A stretch of 64,000 bases of DNA. Source: Desulfosporosinus orientis DSM 765. GTDB taxonomy: Bacteria; Bacillota; Desulfitobacteriia; Desulfitobacteriales; Desulfitobacteriaceae. Where the stretch lies: positions 4,198,001-4,262,000 of the forward strand of contig NC_016584.1 in assembly GCF_000235605.1 (NCBI RefSeq), in the 5' to 3' direction. Made by a program: the position numbers and the translations under genes. Of this stretch, positions 35,547 through 44,589 are shown in pieces (within the stretch, counting starts at the first letter, position 1; every line of letters starts with the position of its first letter). The notes below the pieces were generated by a model that saw only the letters and a program-made list of their open reading frames with translations, was not told the origin of the DNA and made no database searches.

Positions 35547-36905
35547 TTAGTCGGGATCTACTCGAATGAGCATGGCGTCACCCTGAGCATGACCTGCACA
35601 GATTCCGCAAACTCCGTAACCTCCGCCACGACGTTTAAGCTCATAAGCCAAAGTCATAACGATTCTGGCTCCCGTAGCCCCGATGGGATGACCATAAGCA
35701 ATCGCTCCACCGTTAACATTAACCTTTTCATACATCTGCTCCTTAGTCATGCCGAGAATACTGCGGGCACTAACCAGAGCCACAGCCGCAAAAGCCTCAT
35801 TGATCTCAATTAATTTCATGTCATCTAACGCCAAATTATTTTGCGCCAATACTTTTTTAATCGAAAGCCCTGGAACCGTCGCAATGTCTTTCGTGGGCTG
35901 AGAAACTTCTGCATAGTCCACAATGGTGAAAAGAGGTTTTAATCCCAATTCATCCGCTTTAGCTCGACTCATAAGCAAGCAAACATCGCCACCGTCATTG
36001 GTGCCCGGCGCATTACCGGCAGTTACACTGCCCGGCTTACCTGTAACAGAACTCAAATGATTGAAAACGGGACCAAGCTTAGCAAGCCCTTCTATGGTTG
36101 AATTAGGCCGCGGCCCTTCGTCCTTTTCTAAAACTTCTTTTCCCCTTTTGACAGCAACAGGGAAAAGTTCATCATCTAGTTTTCCGGAAGCCATAGCTTC
36201 TGAGGCAGCCAGCTGAGAATGCAGGGCCCATTCGTCTTGCTCTTCACGACTAAAGCCAAATTCATCCGCTACTTCAGAGCCGTGAATGGCCATATGCCGG
36301 TTATAAATACTGTCCCAAAGTCCATCCTTCACCATTAAGTCCTCACAGTCAGCATTTAAAAACCCCATCTTTTTCCCTCGCCGCATATCGGGAAGGGCAA
36401 AGGGTATGTTGCTCATGCTCTCCTGACCGCCGGCGATCACGATCTCCGCTCTTCCCAAAGCAATCATCTGAACCCCTAAGTCAATAGTTTTGACTCCTGA
36501 AGAACAAACCTTGTTAACTGTGATCGAGGGCACTGATTCAGGAAGCCCAGCCAAAAGTGTAGCCTGACGGCTGGGAACCTGACCGCTGCCGGCCTGAACT
36601 ACCTGGCCCATAATCACATAGTCCACATCACCTGGAGCGACTTTACCTTCCGTTCTGTGCAGAACTTCTTTAATAGCCAAGGCGCCTAATTGGGCTGCAT
36701 CATACTCCACTAAGGCACCCAACGATTTACCATAGGGAGTTCTGCAGGCTTCAACGCAAACAACCTCTCGCTGCTTGACATAGACGTTATCGATTTTTCT
36801 GCCCATAGTGGTATAATCAGGCTTTCTTTCTCCATAGGCGCTGATTTTGGCATCTTTGTAATAGCCTTTTCTTGTCAGTTCAAGCTTTTGGGGAACTTTA
36901 GACAT
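35547..36905 (-). CDS. acetyl-CoA acetyltransferase (thiolase) with N-terminal extension
   Basis: A 452-residue thiolase. The acylated cysteine is C134 in NKVCSSG, the histidine is in GGAIAYGHPIGATGARI and the C-terminal cysteine in CGICAGHAQGDA, so the active site is complete. Usual thiolases have about 390 residues; here about 45 extra residues, basic and containing two Lys-Pro-Asp-like stretches, precede the core. ATG has AAAGGAGG upstream and no better internal start is visible, so the extension seems real. First intact gene after the promoter and the decayed dehydrogenase. Confidence 0.93.
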   Translation of the reverse strand: MSKVPQKLELTRKGYYKDAKISAYGERKPDYTTMGRKIDNVYVKQREVVCVEACRTPYGKSLGALVEYDAAQLGALAIKEVLHRTEGKVAPGDVDYVIMGQVVQAGSGQVPSRQATLLAGLPESVPSITVNKVCSSGVKTIDLGVQMIALGRAEIVIAGGQESMSNIPFALPDMRRGKKMGFLNADCEDLMVKDGLWDSIYNRHMAIHGSEVADEFGFSREEQDEWALHSQLAASEAMASGKLDDELFPVAVKRGKEVLEKDEGPRPNSTIEGLAKLGPVFNHLSSVTGKPGSVTAGNAPGTNDGGDVCLLMSRAKADELGLKPLFTIVDYAEVSQPTKDIATVPGLSIKKVLAQNNLALDDMKLIEINEAFAAVALVSARSILGMTKEQMYEKVNVNGGAIAYGHPIGATGARIVMTLAYELKRRGGGYGVCGICAGHAQGDAMLIRVDPD

Positions 36906-36948
36906 TGGCTTATTTCCTCCTTTATGTCTTCACTCAAAGCAATTGGCA

Positions 36949-37109
36949 TCATGTTTCGTAATTATAAAAGCCTCGGCCGGATTTTCTTCCATACCAACCC
37001 GCTTTTACATATTTTCGGAGTAAGGGACAAGGACGATATTTTATCACCCAGTCCTTTGTAAAACTCCACCACCCATCTGTACTGCCCCAATAACCATAAT
37101 TGTCTTCAT
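36949..37109 (-). pseudogene. hbd: 3-hydroxyacyl-CoA dehydrogenase remnant
   Basis: ATG at 37109 behind GGAGG begins [15 protein letters not shown], the NAD-binding start of 3-hydroxybutyryl-CoA dehydrogenase with GxGxxG partly lost. About 40 bases later the C-terminal signature appears: [20 protein letters not shown] and YNYET, ending at TGA 36949. More than 200 residues between are missing and the pieces are out of frame. The remnant sits where the gene would be expected, just ahead of thiolase, so the operon lost its own step-three enzyme by internal deletion. Confidence 0.88.
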
Positions 37110-37183
37110 AACTTTTTCCTCCGTTTTCTTTGAAATCATAGCGAAATCCATTGTTCGGTTATTCTGAATCTTGAAAATTATCT

Positions 37184-37199
37184 TGCAATTTATATACCA
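37184..37199 (-). promoter_or_regulatory. putative sigma-54 (-24/-12) promoter of the acyl-CoA operon
   Basis: On the minus strand TTGGTATATAAATTGC has GG and GC separated by exactly ten bases, the spacing required by sigma-54, and a good TTGC -12 element; the -24 box is TGGTAT rather than TGGCAC. It lies 75 bases before the hbd remnant and just downstream of the gene for a sigma-54 activator on the same strand. Confidence 0.6.
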
Positions 37200-37334
37200 A
37201 TCCAATTCATTCTCTGACAATTGACCCACTTATAATAGCCTCAAAACTTTAAAACTCAGTCGGCTGGCACAATTCCATCAGCAAAAAAATACTTCTACAT
37301 TGCCGAACAGACTGTAAAATCCAGATCTCAAATA

Positions 37335-37393
37335 TAAAAAAGCGTCCCGAAAGCGGACACATTTGTTAGAAATGTGTCCGCTTTCGGGACGCT
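37335..37393 (-). terminator. terminator of the sigma-54 activator gene
   Basis: Perfect 24-base arms (37341-37364 and 37370-37393), five-base loop, then TTTTTT on the minus strand. It insulates the activator gene from the acyl-CoA operon promoter, 23 bases after the stop. Confidence 0.9.
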
Positions 37394-37415
37394 AGGAAAT
37401 CCCTCTGAACAAAAG

Positions 37416-39503
37416 TTATCTTAGATTATATTTTTCTAATTTGTCATAAAGTCGAGACCTGCTAAGATTTAAGAGTTTGGCTGCTTTTGTCTTATTGCCT
37501 CCAGCCTTTTCCAGGGCTACGATAATCATATCCCGTTCAATACGACCGATCTTATCCTGGTGGCGAATTCTACCTGGAGCTGCCTGGTTTCCCGAAAAGC
37601 TTTTGTTAAGTATTTGCTCTGGCAAGTGGTTTAATTGTATCAGGCCACTGCGGGTATAGTTAACTGCCCTCTCCACAACATTTTCCAACTCACGGACATT
37701 TCCCGGCCATGAATAGTTTAATAGCATCTTCATAGCCTCATCATCCATACCTCTGACATTGCCTTTGAGAATATGGTTAAATTTAGCGATGAAAAAGTGA
37801 ATCAAAGGCATAATATCATCCGGTCGTTCCCGAAGCGGCGGTAAATGCAGGTTAATAACATTTAACCGGTAATACAAATCTGCTCGGAACTCTCCCTCAG
37901 AAATTGCTATATTAAGGTCTTTATTGGTAGCCGCTAGAATACGGACATTAACTTTAATACTTTTTGTACTGCCTAACCGTTCGAATTCACGGTCTTGCAG
38001 CACTCTCAATAACTTAGATTGCAAAGTTAGAGGCATGTCTCCAATTTCATCTAAAAAGAGGGTTCCACCATCGGCCAGCTCTAAGCGTCCTGGTTTACCC
38101 GCTTTTGCTGCACCTGTAAAGGCGCCTCCTACATAACCGAACATTTCCGCTTCAATCAGGTTTTCCGGTATAGCAGCACAATTTACCTTGACAAAAGGTC
38201 CGTTGCATCGCTCACTGCAGAGATGAACAGCGTGAGCCACTCCCTCTTTCCCGGTCCCACTCTCTCCTGTAATCAGCACAGTCGAACTGCTTGAAGCCAC
38301 AATGGCTATCTCGTCCTTTATTTTTTTCATTTCAGGGCTTTCGGCAATAATACCCTTTAAAACGTCTTGAGCAGTTTTGTTTTTTTGCAATTCTTCTTGG
38401 AAAAATGTTACTTTATTTTCTAATAACCGTATTTTTTCTGCCAGTTCTCGCACTTCAGCGAGTTGAGGAAATACCGCTTTCCCTACAGCGCCAACAACTT
38501 TTCCTTCCCTTATAATAGGTAAACGGGAAACAATTAATGGCTTGCCGCCAATTGTCAGAACGTCACTTGTTTCCAGAACACCTGTGTTGGCCACAATGTG
38601 CAGCCTGCTTTTCTCCATAATATCCGTAATATGCTTGCCAATAACTTCTTGAGGATGTAAGGCTAAAAAGTCGGCCATGGCTTGATTAACCAGCGTCGTT
38701 TTGCCTCTTTCATCGATCACAATGATTCCGTCTCGGATAATATTCAGCACTGTATCAAAGGTTTTATTTAAAGCCTTAACTGTTTCCAATTCTTTGGCTG
38801 CTTGTTCCAGGTCCGTCAGGTCCTGGAAGATGACAATTCCTCCTGCGATATTACCGCCAATATTTAATGGGGTGATATTCACAACCATAGTTATGTTGCG
38901 ATGCTTATACTTCAGCCCAATTTTAACCTCTCCGTGACTAAGAGAGGAGGTTAAGTCCAGATTAGGCAATAAATTTCTAAAGGGTTGGCCGAGGGAGGTA
39001 TCCGCTTTCAGTCCCAATATTCTTCGGGCTCCTATATTTACATGGGTAACTAGCCCTTGACTGTCAACGGCGATAACGCCGTTATGCATGGAATCCAAAA
39101 TAGCTTTCAGCTGTACATTCAGTAATTCTGAATGGCGGAATAAAGTCATTACCATATTGGCTTTACATAAAAGACCAACGACTTTTCCTTCTCCGTTGAC
39201 GACTGGAACGGAACCAACCGGACTTGCTTTGATGAATTCAGCTAACTGATCATCTGGAATATCGTCGGAAACAGTGATCACTTCTTTAATTAGATAAGGA
39301 TCAATTTTGTCTTTATGGCTAGCACCATCCAGAATGGCCCGATAAAGACTACTCCTGCTAAATACACTCAATAGACCGCCTTCCTCATCTAAAACGGGGA
39401 TAATAGCAATCTTCAGATCCATGAAGATACGCACAGCTTTAGCAATCCTGTCGCCTAAATTTAAATACGAAATTCGGGTATTGGTACCATCTTGAAGGAG
39501 CAT
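37416..39503 (-). CDS. sigma-54-dependent transcriptional activator (CBS-PAS-PAS-AAA-Fis)
   Basis: About 695 residues. An N-terminal pair of CBS domains (to ~125) is followed by two PAS domains (~135-235 and ~250-350), an AAA domain with Walker A GESGTGKE, the sigma-contact loop GAFTGA, Walker B GGTLFLDEIGDMP, and a C-terminal Fis-type HTH (GGNKTKAAKLLNLSRSRLY). All activator residues are intact, unlike the AAA-like domain at 28-29 kb. CBS and PAS parts suggest sensing of adenine nucleotides or CoA-type ligands plus a second signal. Start 39503 chosen by spacing to AAGGTG; GTG 39512 and ATG 39509 are alternatives. It probably drives the downstream acyl-CoA operon. Confidence 0.92.
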   Translation of the reverse strand: MLLQDGTNTRISYLNLGDRIAKAVRIFMDLKIAIIPVLDEEGGLLSVFSRSSLYRAILDGASHKDKIDPYLIKEVITVSDDIPDDQLAEFIKASPVGSVPVVNGEGKVVGLLCKANMVMTLFRHSELLNVQLKAILDSMHNGVIAVDSQGLVTHVNIGARRILGLKADTSLGQPFRNLLPNLDLTSSLSHGEVKIGLKYKHRNITMVVNITPLNIGGNIAGGIVIFQDLTDLEQAAKELETVKALNKTFDTVLNIIRDGIIVIDERGKTTLVNQAMADFLALHPQEVIGKHITDIMEKSRLHIVANTGVLETSDVLTIGGKPLIVSRLPIIREGKVVGAVGKAVFPQLAEVRELAEKIRLLENKVTFFQEELQKNKTAQDVLKGIIAESPEMKKIKDEIAIVASSSSTVLITGESGTGKEGVAHAVHLCSERCNGPFVKVNCAAIPENLIEAEMFGYVGGAFTGAAKAGKPGRLELADGGTLFLDEIGDMPLTLQSKLLRVLQDREFERLGSTKSIKVNVRILAATNKDLNIAISEGEFRADLYYRLNVINLHLPPLRERPDDIMPLIHFFIAKFNHILKGNVRGMDDEAMKMLLNYSWPGNVRELENVVERAVNYTRSGLIQLNHLPEQILNKSFSGNQAAPGRIRHQDKIGRIERDMIIVALEKAGGNKTKAAKLLNLSRSRLYDKLEKYNLR

Positions 39504-39618
39504 GATCATCACACCTTAATTATTATAATAATTAACCTAGATGAGATTTCTTATTGCCTTATCCTATGTTTTCGATGATCAAATCATTATTCCTCTTACC
39601 TTATAGCAAAAATCTTTC

Positions 39619-41154
39619 TTACATTAGGGGAGCAAAAATACGTAAAAAAATACGTCCTAAACTTTTGTACCACCGAATAGAACGACAGTACTCCAAGGTA
39701 ATCAATTGGCATTGATCCAACGTCTTTAGAAAGTCTTTCTTTACTTCTAAAATACTTTGAGTTTGATAAAGCCAGACACCGCATTCAAAATGGAGGAAAA
39801 GACTGCGGTAATCAAGATTTATGGTACCTACAACACCCATCTCATCATCGACTGCCAAGGATTTAGCATGGTTAAAGCCTGGAATATATTCATAAATTTT
39901 TACACCATTTTCTACAAGCAAGGGATAATTTGAACGTGTCACCGAATGAACAAACCATTTATCAGGAATGTGAGGCGTTATTATGCGAACATCAACACTC
40001 CGCTTTGCCGCAGCACAAAGAGCAATAATCATTTCATAGTCAAGAATGAGGTAGGGCGTATTAATATAGATATAACGTTCAGCTCGATTGATTAGATTTA
40101 GGTAGACGGTTTCTCCGATCAATTCATCATTGATTGGACTGTCATTGAAAGGCTGAACATATCCATCGGTAACAAAAGTTTCTGTTTGCTTCCTCAATGG
40201 TCTAAAGTGTTCAAAATCCTCTTCTGTTTTCCTTTGATAACTCCAAAGAGACAGAAACATTACGGTAAAACTCCAAACCGCTTCCCCTTTAATTAGGATC
40301 GCAGAGTCTTTCCAATGCCCGTGCTTTTGATAAGTATTAATATACTCATCGGCAAGATTTATCCCTCCTGTGAAAGCCGTGCCGCCATCAATCACAGCAA
40401 TTTTGCGGTGATCGCGATTATTGATTCGTCCCGATAAAATCGGGACGAATCGATTAAAGGCACTGCACTTAATTCCCATGCTTTCAAGGAGTTTGTCATA
40501 ACCATACGGCAAGGTGAGCAGACAGCCAATATCATCATAGATGACCCGGACATCAACTCCTTGCTGAACTTTTTTTACAAGTATGTTAAGGACTGCATCC
40601 CACATAACCCCTTCTTCGATGATGAAATATTCCAGAAAAATATACCGCTCTGCCTTGTCCAGTTCTTGAAGAAGGCGTTCAAACATACATTCCCCCGGGG
40701 ATAAATATTCTGAGGTGGTATTGTTGTAAACCGGACAAAAGGAATACTTCTCAATATAACGAGATTGATTGGCTGCACTCCGATCCAAGGATTGAATCTC
40801 TTCAATAACTGCTTCGTTTTGCCCGAGCAGCCTAGTCATTCTTTCTTCTATGTCATGCATCTTTCGTTTCATTCGTTTACTTGAGTTGTTGCCGCCAAAA
40901 AGCAAATAGAATAGTCCCCCAAAAATAGGAAAAAGCATAATGGGAATAATCCAAGCAATTTTATAAGCCGGATTGCTTTTGCCTGTCAATATTTTCAACA
41001 ATGCTGCCCCACTAAGTAAAGTTAAAATAGTATATACATAAACAAAATAGCTGCTAAATTTCAAAATGACCACAATCATAAAAAAAACTTGAATAAGGAG
41101 CGGTGTCCCCACTAATACTACTCTGCTAGAAAAAAACCTCAATAAATTCTTCAT
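39619..41154 (-). CDS. cls: cardiolipin synthase
   Basis: A 511-residue phospholipase D superfamily enzyme. Two N-terminal membrane helices are followed by two HKD motifs, HRKIAVIDGGTAFTGG and HAKSLAVDDEMGVVGT, both intact. It condenses two phosphatidylglycerols (or PG with another lipid) to cardiolipin at the membrane. The length and the IAWIIPIMLFPIFGGLFYL helix match bacterial Cls. Single gene, minus strand; no direct functional link to its neighbours. Confidence 0.95.
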   Translation of the reverse strand: MKNLLRFFSSRVVLVGTPLLIQVFFMIVVILKFSSYFVYVYTILTLLSGAALLKILTGKSNPAYKIAWIIPIMLFPIFGGLFYLLFGGNNSSKRMKRKMHDIEERMTRLLGQNEAVIEEIQSLDRSAANQSRYIEKYSFCPVYNNTTSEYLSPGECMFERLLQELDKAERYIFLEYFIIEEGVMWDAVLNILVKKVQQGVDVRVIYDDIGCLLTLPYGYDKLLESMGIKCSAFNRFVPILSGRINNRDHRKIAVIDGGTAFTGGINLADEYINTYQKHGHWKDSAILIKGEAVWSFTVMFLSLWSYQRKTEEDFEHFRPLRKQTETFVTDGYVQPFNDSPINDELIGETVYLNLINRAERYIYINTPYLILDYEMIIALCAAAKRSVDVRIITPHIPDKWFVHSVTRSNYPLLVENGVKIYEYIPGFNHAKSLAVDDEMGVVGTINLDYRSLFLHFECGVWLYQTQSILEVKKDFLKTLDQCQLITLEYCRSIRWYKSLGRIFLRIFAPLM

Positions 41155-41272
41155 AGTGCACTCCTTAATCCTCCGGGCCGCCTACTCTTATTTGTAGATT
41201 GCTCCTCAACATAATTTTTTAGCCTGGATTTTTATTTCTTTTAATTTTCTCTATAGAAGTATCGGTCAAAGC

Positions 41273-41641
41273 ATGGGCCCGGTATCCGGCTTTCTCCTCC
41301 GTTCTCCTCATGAACCCTCGATTTATATTGTCGGAGATTCAATACTATGTAATGAAGTAGAACAAGTTTTAACAGATTACCAACCAAACATCACCATATG
41401 TTTTGCAGGGTCAGCTCAATTCAGTTCGGGCGATCCCATAACCATGACCAAAAAAGATGTTTGCCTTCTTGGCAAAAAAGCACCTTTTACTAAAATAATT
41501 GTTGTACACATGGAAGCATGGAATCATTGCACCCTTTCCCGTCAAGAACTGAAAAAACATATTTATTCTCAAAATCAATCTGCACAAATTTACGTGCCCA
41601 ATGACGGAGAAATTATACCTATATCATTTCAATCAAGATAG
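41273..41641 (+). pseudogene. 5'-truncated metallo-beta-lactamase-fold hydrolase
   Basis: A 122-residue frame beginning GPVSGFLLRSPHEPSIYIVGD, then PITMTKKDV, VVHMEAWNHC and a VPNDGE end, which matches the C-terminal half of UlaG-like metal-dependent hydrolases. The N-terminal half with the HxHxDH zinc motif is missing and no ribosome binding site precedes the ATG. It is thus probably a gene remnant rather than a functional small protein. Confidence 0.75.
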
Positions 41642-41677
41642 TACTCCTTCCTTCTTCTCTATAAAATTTAAATAAAA

Positions 41678-41702
41678 ATTAGCAGCGGTTATCGCTGCTA
41701 AT
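41678..41702. terminator. terminator of the ECF transporter operon
   Basis: Ten-base perfect arms (41678-41687 and 41693-41702) with T-rich sequence on the minus strand, 61 bases after the S-component stop; it can also end the plus-strand remnant. Confidence 0.8.
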
Positions 41703-41762
41703 CTTGTTTTAATCTTTTGTTACCAGGAACTATCCAACCTACAGTAAGCTTAACTATTATAA

Positions 41763-42293
41763 CTAAAGCAATAATGATTTTTGCAAGGAACGGTAGACAC
41801 TCTTTGTCAGAATACCCGCAACAATAGTCCCCACCAAGGTGGTTATGGTTGAGGATAGCAGCGCAATCTTCCAGTCAAGATGAAAGACATAAATCAAACC
41901 TGCCATGACACAAAGGTTGCCGGTAACAGCACACCCAAACATGGCTAAAATATGGTGACTAAGACTCTCCATGGAAAGTTTTTTTACGAACAGTGAATAG
42001 ACAATGGAGCCCACAACATTGGCAAATAAGAAGAAAAAGCCCAAGGGAGAATAACCTGTTGCCATAGCGACTACGGCTTCAACCACCCCGGCAATAATAC
42101 CTGCCGGCTGTTTGTACATTAAGACGATCAGTCCTGTAAAAAATGCCCAGCATGTACCATTGAGAAGCAAAAGGGTAGGATCCAGTATTGCGTCAATACG
42201 TCCTGTAACCTGCATCATTATCAACATTACAATCCCTATGATGACTGAGCCTACTAGTGCTTTTGTGTCTGTTCTGAAAAAATTTCCGTTCAT
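41763..42293 (-). CDS. ECF transporter substrate-binding (S) component, predicted corrinoid-related
   Basis: A 176-residue membrane protein with six hydrophobic segments, the size and layout of ECF S components. It follows genes for the T component and the fused ATPase, so the complete group II/I-type ECF module is present. A cobalamin riboswitch stands before the operon, which suggests cobalamin, an intermediate or a lower-ligand compound as substrate (compare CbrT and CblT families). The alanine/glycine helix motif used for T-component contact is not obvious. Substrate is inference. Confidence 0.8.
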   Translation of the reverse strand: MNGNFFRTDTKALVGSVIIGIVMLIMMQVTGRIDAILDPTLLLLNGTCWAFFTGLIVLMYKQPAGIIAGVVEAVVAMATGYSPLGFFFLFANVVGSIVYSLFVKKLSMESLSHHILAMFGCAVTGNLCVMAGLIYVFHLDWKIALLSSTITTLVGTIVAGILTKSVYRSLQKSLLL

Positions 42294-42318
42294 TTTTAAC
42301 TCTCCTCCTATATTAAAA

Positions 42319-43059
42319 TTAGATCAATGGATAAATCTTACTAAATATACTAATGACCATTACCATTATCATCACCGAGATCAAAGCAATATCATAAGGC
42401 ATTATCGCTAAATCCGAAGAAAAGGTTCGGGTCTTACTGCGTCCATAGCCTCTTAACTCCATCGCTAGAGCTGTTTCTGCTGCTCGTCGAACAGAGCGAT
42501 ATAGAAAAGGCATAAAAGTCGGAAAAATAGCTTTGATATTATCCCAAGCGCTGTCCATTTTAAGCCCCCTGGTCCGCTGGCTGTCGATGATGGATGTATA
42601 TTCTGCTTTCAAAAGCGGGAGAAAGCGTACCCCTAGTCCCACCAGCATGGCAAATCGGTAAGGAATTCTGAACTTTATAAGCATCAACGTAAACTCTTGG
42701 GGTGAAGCCGAGGTGAAAAACTGCATACTTGCAAAAAAAACAATCGTTGCTTTCAATATGCCAGTAATCGCTAGGGGTAGAGCTGCACTATAAATTTTAA
42801 GAACTCCCCATTGGTAGATTAGAACCCCTTCCCGGCAGAAAATCAGCTGCACAATCAGGATTTGAAATCCCAAAAGCAACATAATCATAATCATGACCTT
42901 ATACTGCTTTAATGAACCCTTCAAAACAAAGGTGACGATGATACATACAAATAAAACTATACCCAATTGAACAGCGGTCTGACTGACCAGAGAGAAATAA
43001 ATCACTAGAATATACCAAATCAACTTTGTCCGTGGATCAAGCTTAGAAAGTCTCATCAT
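42319..43059 (-). CDS. ecfT: ECF transporter transmembrane (T) component
   Basis: A 246-residue EcfT. Four to five hydrophobic segments are followed by the coupling helices with SQRTRGLKMDS and AMELRGYGRSKTRT; the two xRG motifs contact the ATPase grooves. N-terminal LDPRTKLIWYI is also family-typical. It overlaps the ATPase gene by 17 bases and precedes the S component by 25 bases, so it is translationally linked. Confidence 0.92.
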   Translation of the reverse strand: MMRLSKLDPRTKLIWYILVIYFSLVSQTAVQLGIVLFVCIIVTFVLKGSLKQYKVMIMIMLLLGFQILIVQLIFCREGVLIYQWGVLKIYSAALPLAITGILKATIVFFASMQFFTSASPQEFTLMLIKFRIPYRFAMLVGLGVRFLPLLKAEYTSIIDSQRTRGLKMDSAWDNIKAIFPTFMPFLYRSVRRAAETALAMELRGYGRSKTRTFSSDLAIMPYDIALISVMIMVMVISIFSKIYPLI

Positions 43060-44563
43060 AATCCCCCATATTAGAGAAATTCAAGCCAATTGCTTTGAGC
43101 CTATCCAAATATTGAGGAAGGTCTCTGCTGGGAATCTCCATATAAAGTCGGTGGTTATACATGGCCGCTAACCGGCTGGAATAGTGCTCAGCCAAGGTCA
43201 AATCATGGGTTATCAAAAGAATTGTGGTTCTCTTTTGTGCTAAACTCAAGAGTTTATCCATAATGACATACCCTTGGTTTTCGTCAAGACCCGAAGTCGG
43301 TTCATCAGCAATGATAAATTCAGGATCAGAGACAAGGACAGAAGCTAATGCCAAAAGCTGACGCTGCCCCCGGCTCAAGCGCTGAGGGTGCATGGTCTTA
43401 TACGCCAACAGCCCCACAAAACTAAGACACTCATTAACTTTCTGTTCAATTACTTCATGTTGTTCACCTCTTAACTTCAGTGAAAATCCAACCTCTTCTT
43501 CCAAGGTACCTGCAAAGATCTGATAGTCAGGATTTTGAAATAAAAAGCCTATTCGTTTACGAATTTCCGTTATGTTATCTTTGTTTAGAGGCTGGTTAAA
43601 AACTTTAATCTCACCCTTGGAAGGTTTTAATAAACCAATAAGCAATTTAGCCAACGTAGATTTACCCGAACCATTTAAACCGACGATGGATAAAAAATCC
43701 CCCCTATAAACCTTTAAATTAATATCTTCACAACCTATCAGATCGTTACGGTATTGATAAGAGACATCTGTAACTTCCGCCACACTTTCCTTTGGCAAAC
43801 TGTTATTGGAATTGAAGGGAATGTTGGCGTTTAACCTTGCCTTCTGAAATTGTACTTGGGCCTTATAATATTCCTCCGGCGAATACTGTATAGTAATTTC
43901 ACCGTCTTCAATATAAAAAACTCGGTTGGCATAGCGAAGAGCTTCTTGGATTCGATCCATAACCATAACAATCGTTAGATTCTGAGTTTTATTCAACTGA
44001 CCTAATCGCTTATACAGCTCCTCTCGACCTTGAGGGTCGAGTTCAGCTGTAGGCTGATCTAGGATCAATATCGGAGCATTGAGGGCAAGAACCCCTGCCA
44101 GAACAACCCGTTGAGCTTCTCCTCCAGAAAGAGACGTCGTCTGTCTGCTCTCAAAGCCTTTTAAACCTACGAAATCCAGAGTATTTTTGATCGTTTCATC
44201 AATTTGCGCAAAGGGAATTCCCAAATTGCCGAGGCCGAAGGCCACATCCTCATAGACATCCAGTCCAATCACTTGATTGTTAGGTTCCTGCATCATGTAA
44301 CCTACATAATCAGACATTCGATTGAGGCGCATTTCCTTAATATCTTGCCCCATAATTGTGACCTTACCTGTTAACTCTGCTTTATGGTAGTGAGGGATTG
44401 CGCCTGTGATGGTATGTAATAAAATTGATTTGCCTGAGGCTACCATACCGGTTATAACAATGAAATCTCCCCGTTGAATTTCAAAGTCTATATTTTTAAG
44501 GACGGGCTTGTCTTGATGCGGAAACACGAGTTTTTCAATTTCAATCTTTGCAATTGTTTCCAT
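43043..44563 (-). CDS. ECF transporter ATPase, two ABC domains fused
   Basis: About 506 residues with two full ABC domains. The first has Walker A GMVASGKSI and signature LSGGEAQRV, the second GLNGSGKST and LSRGQRQLL, each with a Walker B Asp-Gln/Asp-Glu. It joins EcfA1 and EcfA2 in one chain, a known arrangement. I start at ATG 44563, 6 bases after AGGAG. First gene of the transporter operon; its 5' leader includes the group II intron remnant and the cobalamin riboswitch. Confidence 0.93.
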   Translation of the reverse strand: METIAKIEIEKLVFPHQDKPVLKNIDFEIQRGDFIVITGMVASGKSILLHTITGAIPHYHKAELTGKVTIMGQDIKEMRLNRMSDYVGYMMQEPNNQVIGLDVYEDVAFGLGNLGIPFAQIDETIKNTLDFVGLKGFESRQTTSLSGGEAQRVVLAGVLALNAPILILDQPTAELDPQGREELYKRLGQLNKTQNLTIVMVMDRIQEALRYANRVFYIEDGEITIQYSPEEYYKAQVQFQKARLNANIPFNSNNSLPKESVAEVTDVSYQYRNDLIGCEDINLKVYRGDFLSIVGLNGSGKSTLAKLLIGLLKPSKGEIKVFNQPLNKDNITEIRKRIGFLFQNPDYQIFAGTLEEEVGFSLKLRGEQHEVIEQKVNECLSFVGLLAYKTMHPQRLSRGQRQLLALASVLVSDPEFIIADEPTSGLDENQGYVIMDKLLSLAQKRTTILLITHDLTLAEHYSSRLAAMYNHRLYMEIPSRDLPQYLDRLKAIGLNFSNMGDYDETF

Positions 44564-44589
44564 GAGCAACTCCTAAGTATTGATTTTCG

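Noticed and set aside
37255-37275. Plus-strand TGGCAC as a second sigma-54 promoter
   Set aside because: The required GC at -12 is missing at the right spacing and no plus-strand gene follows.
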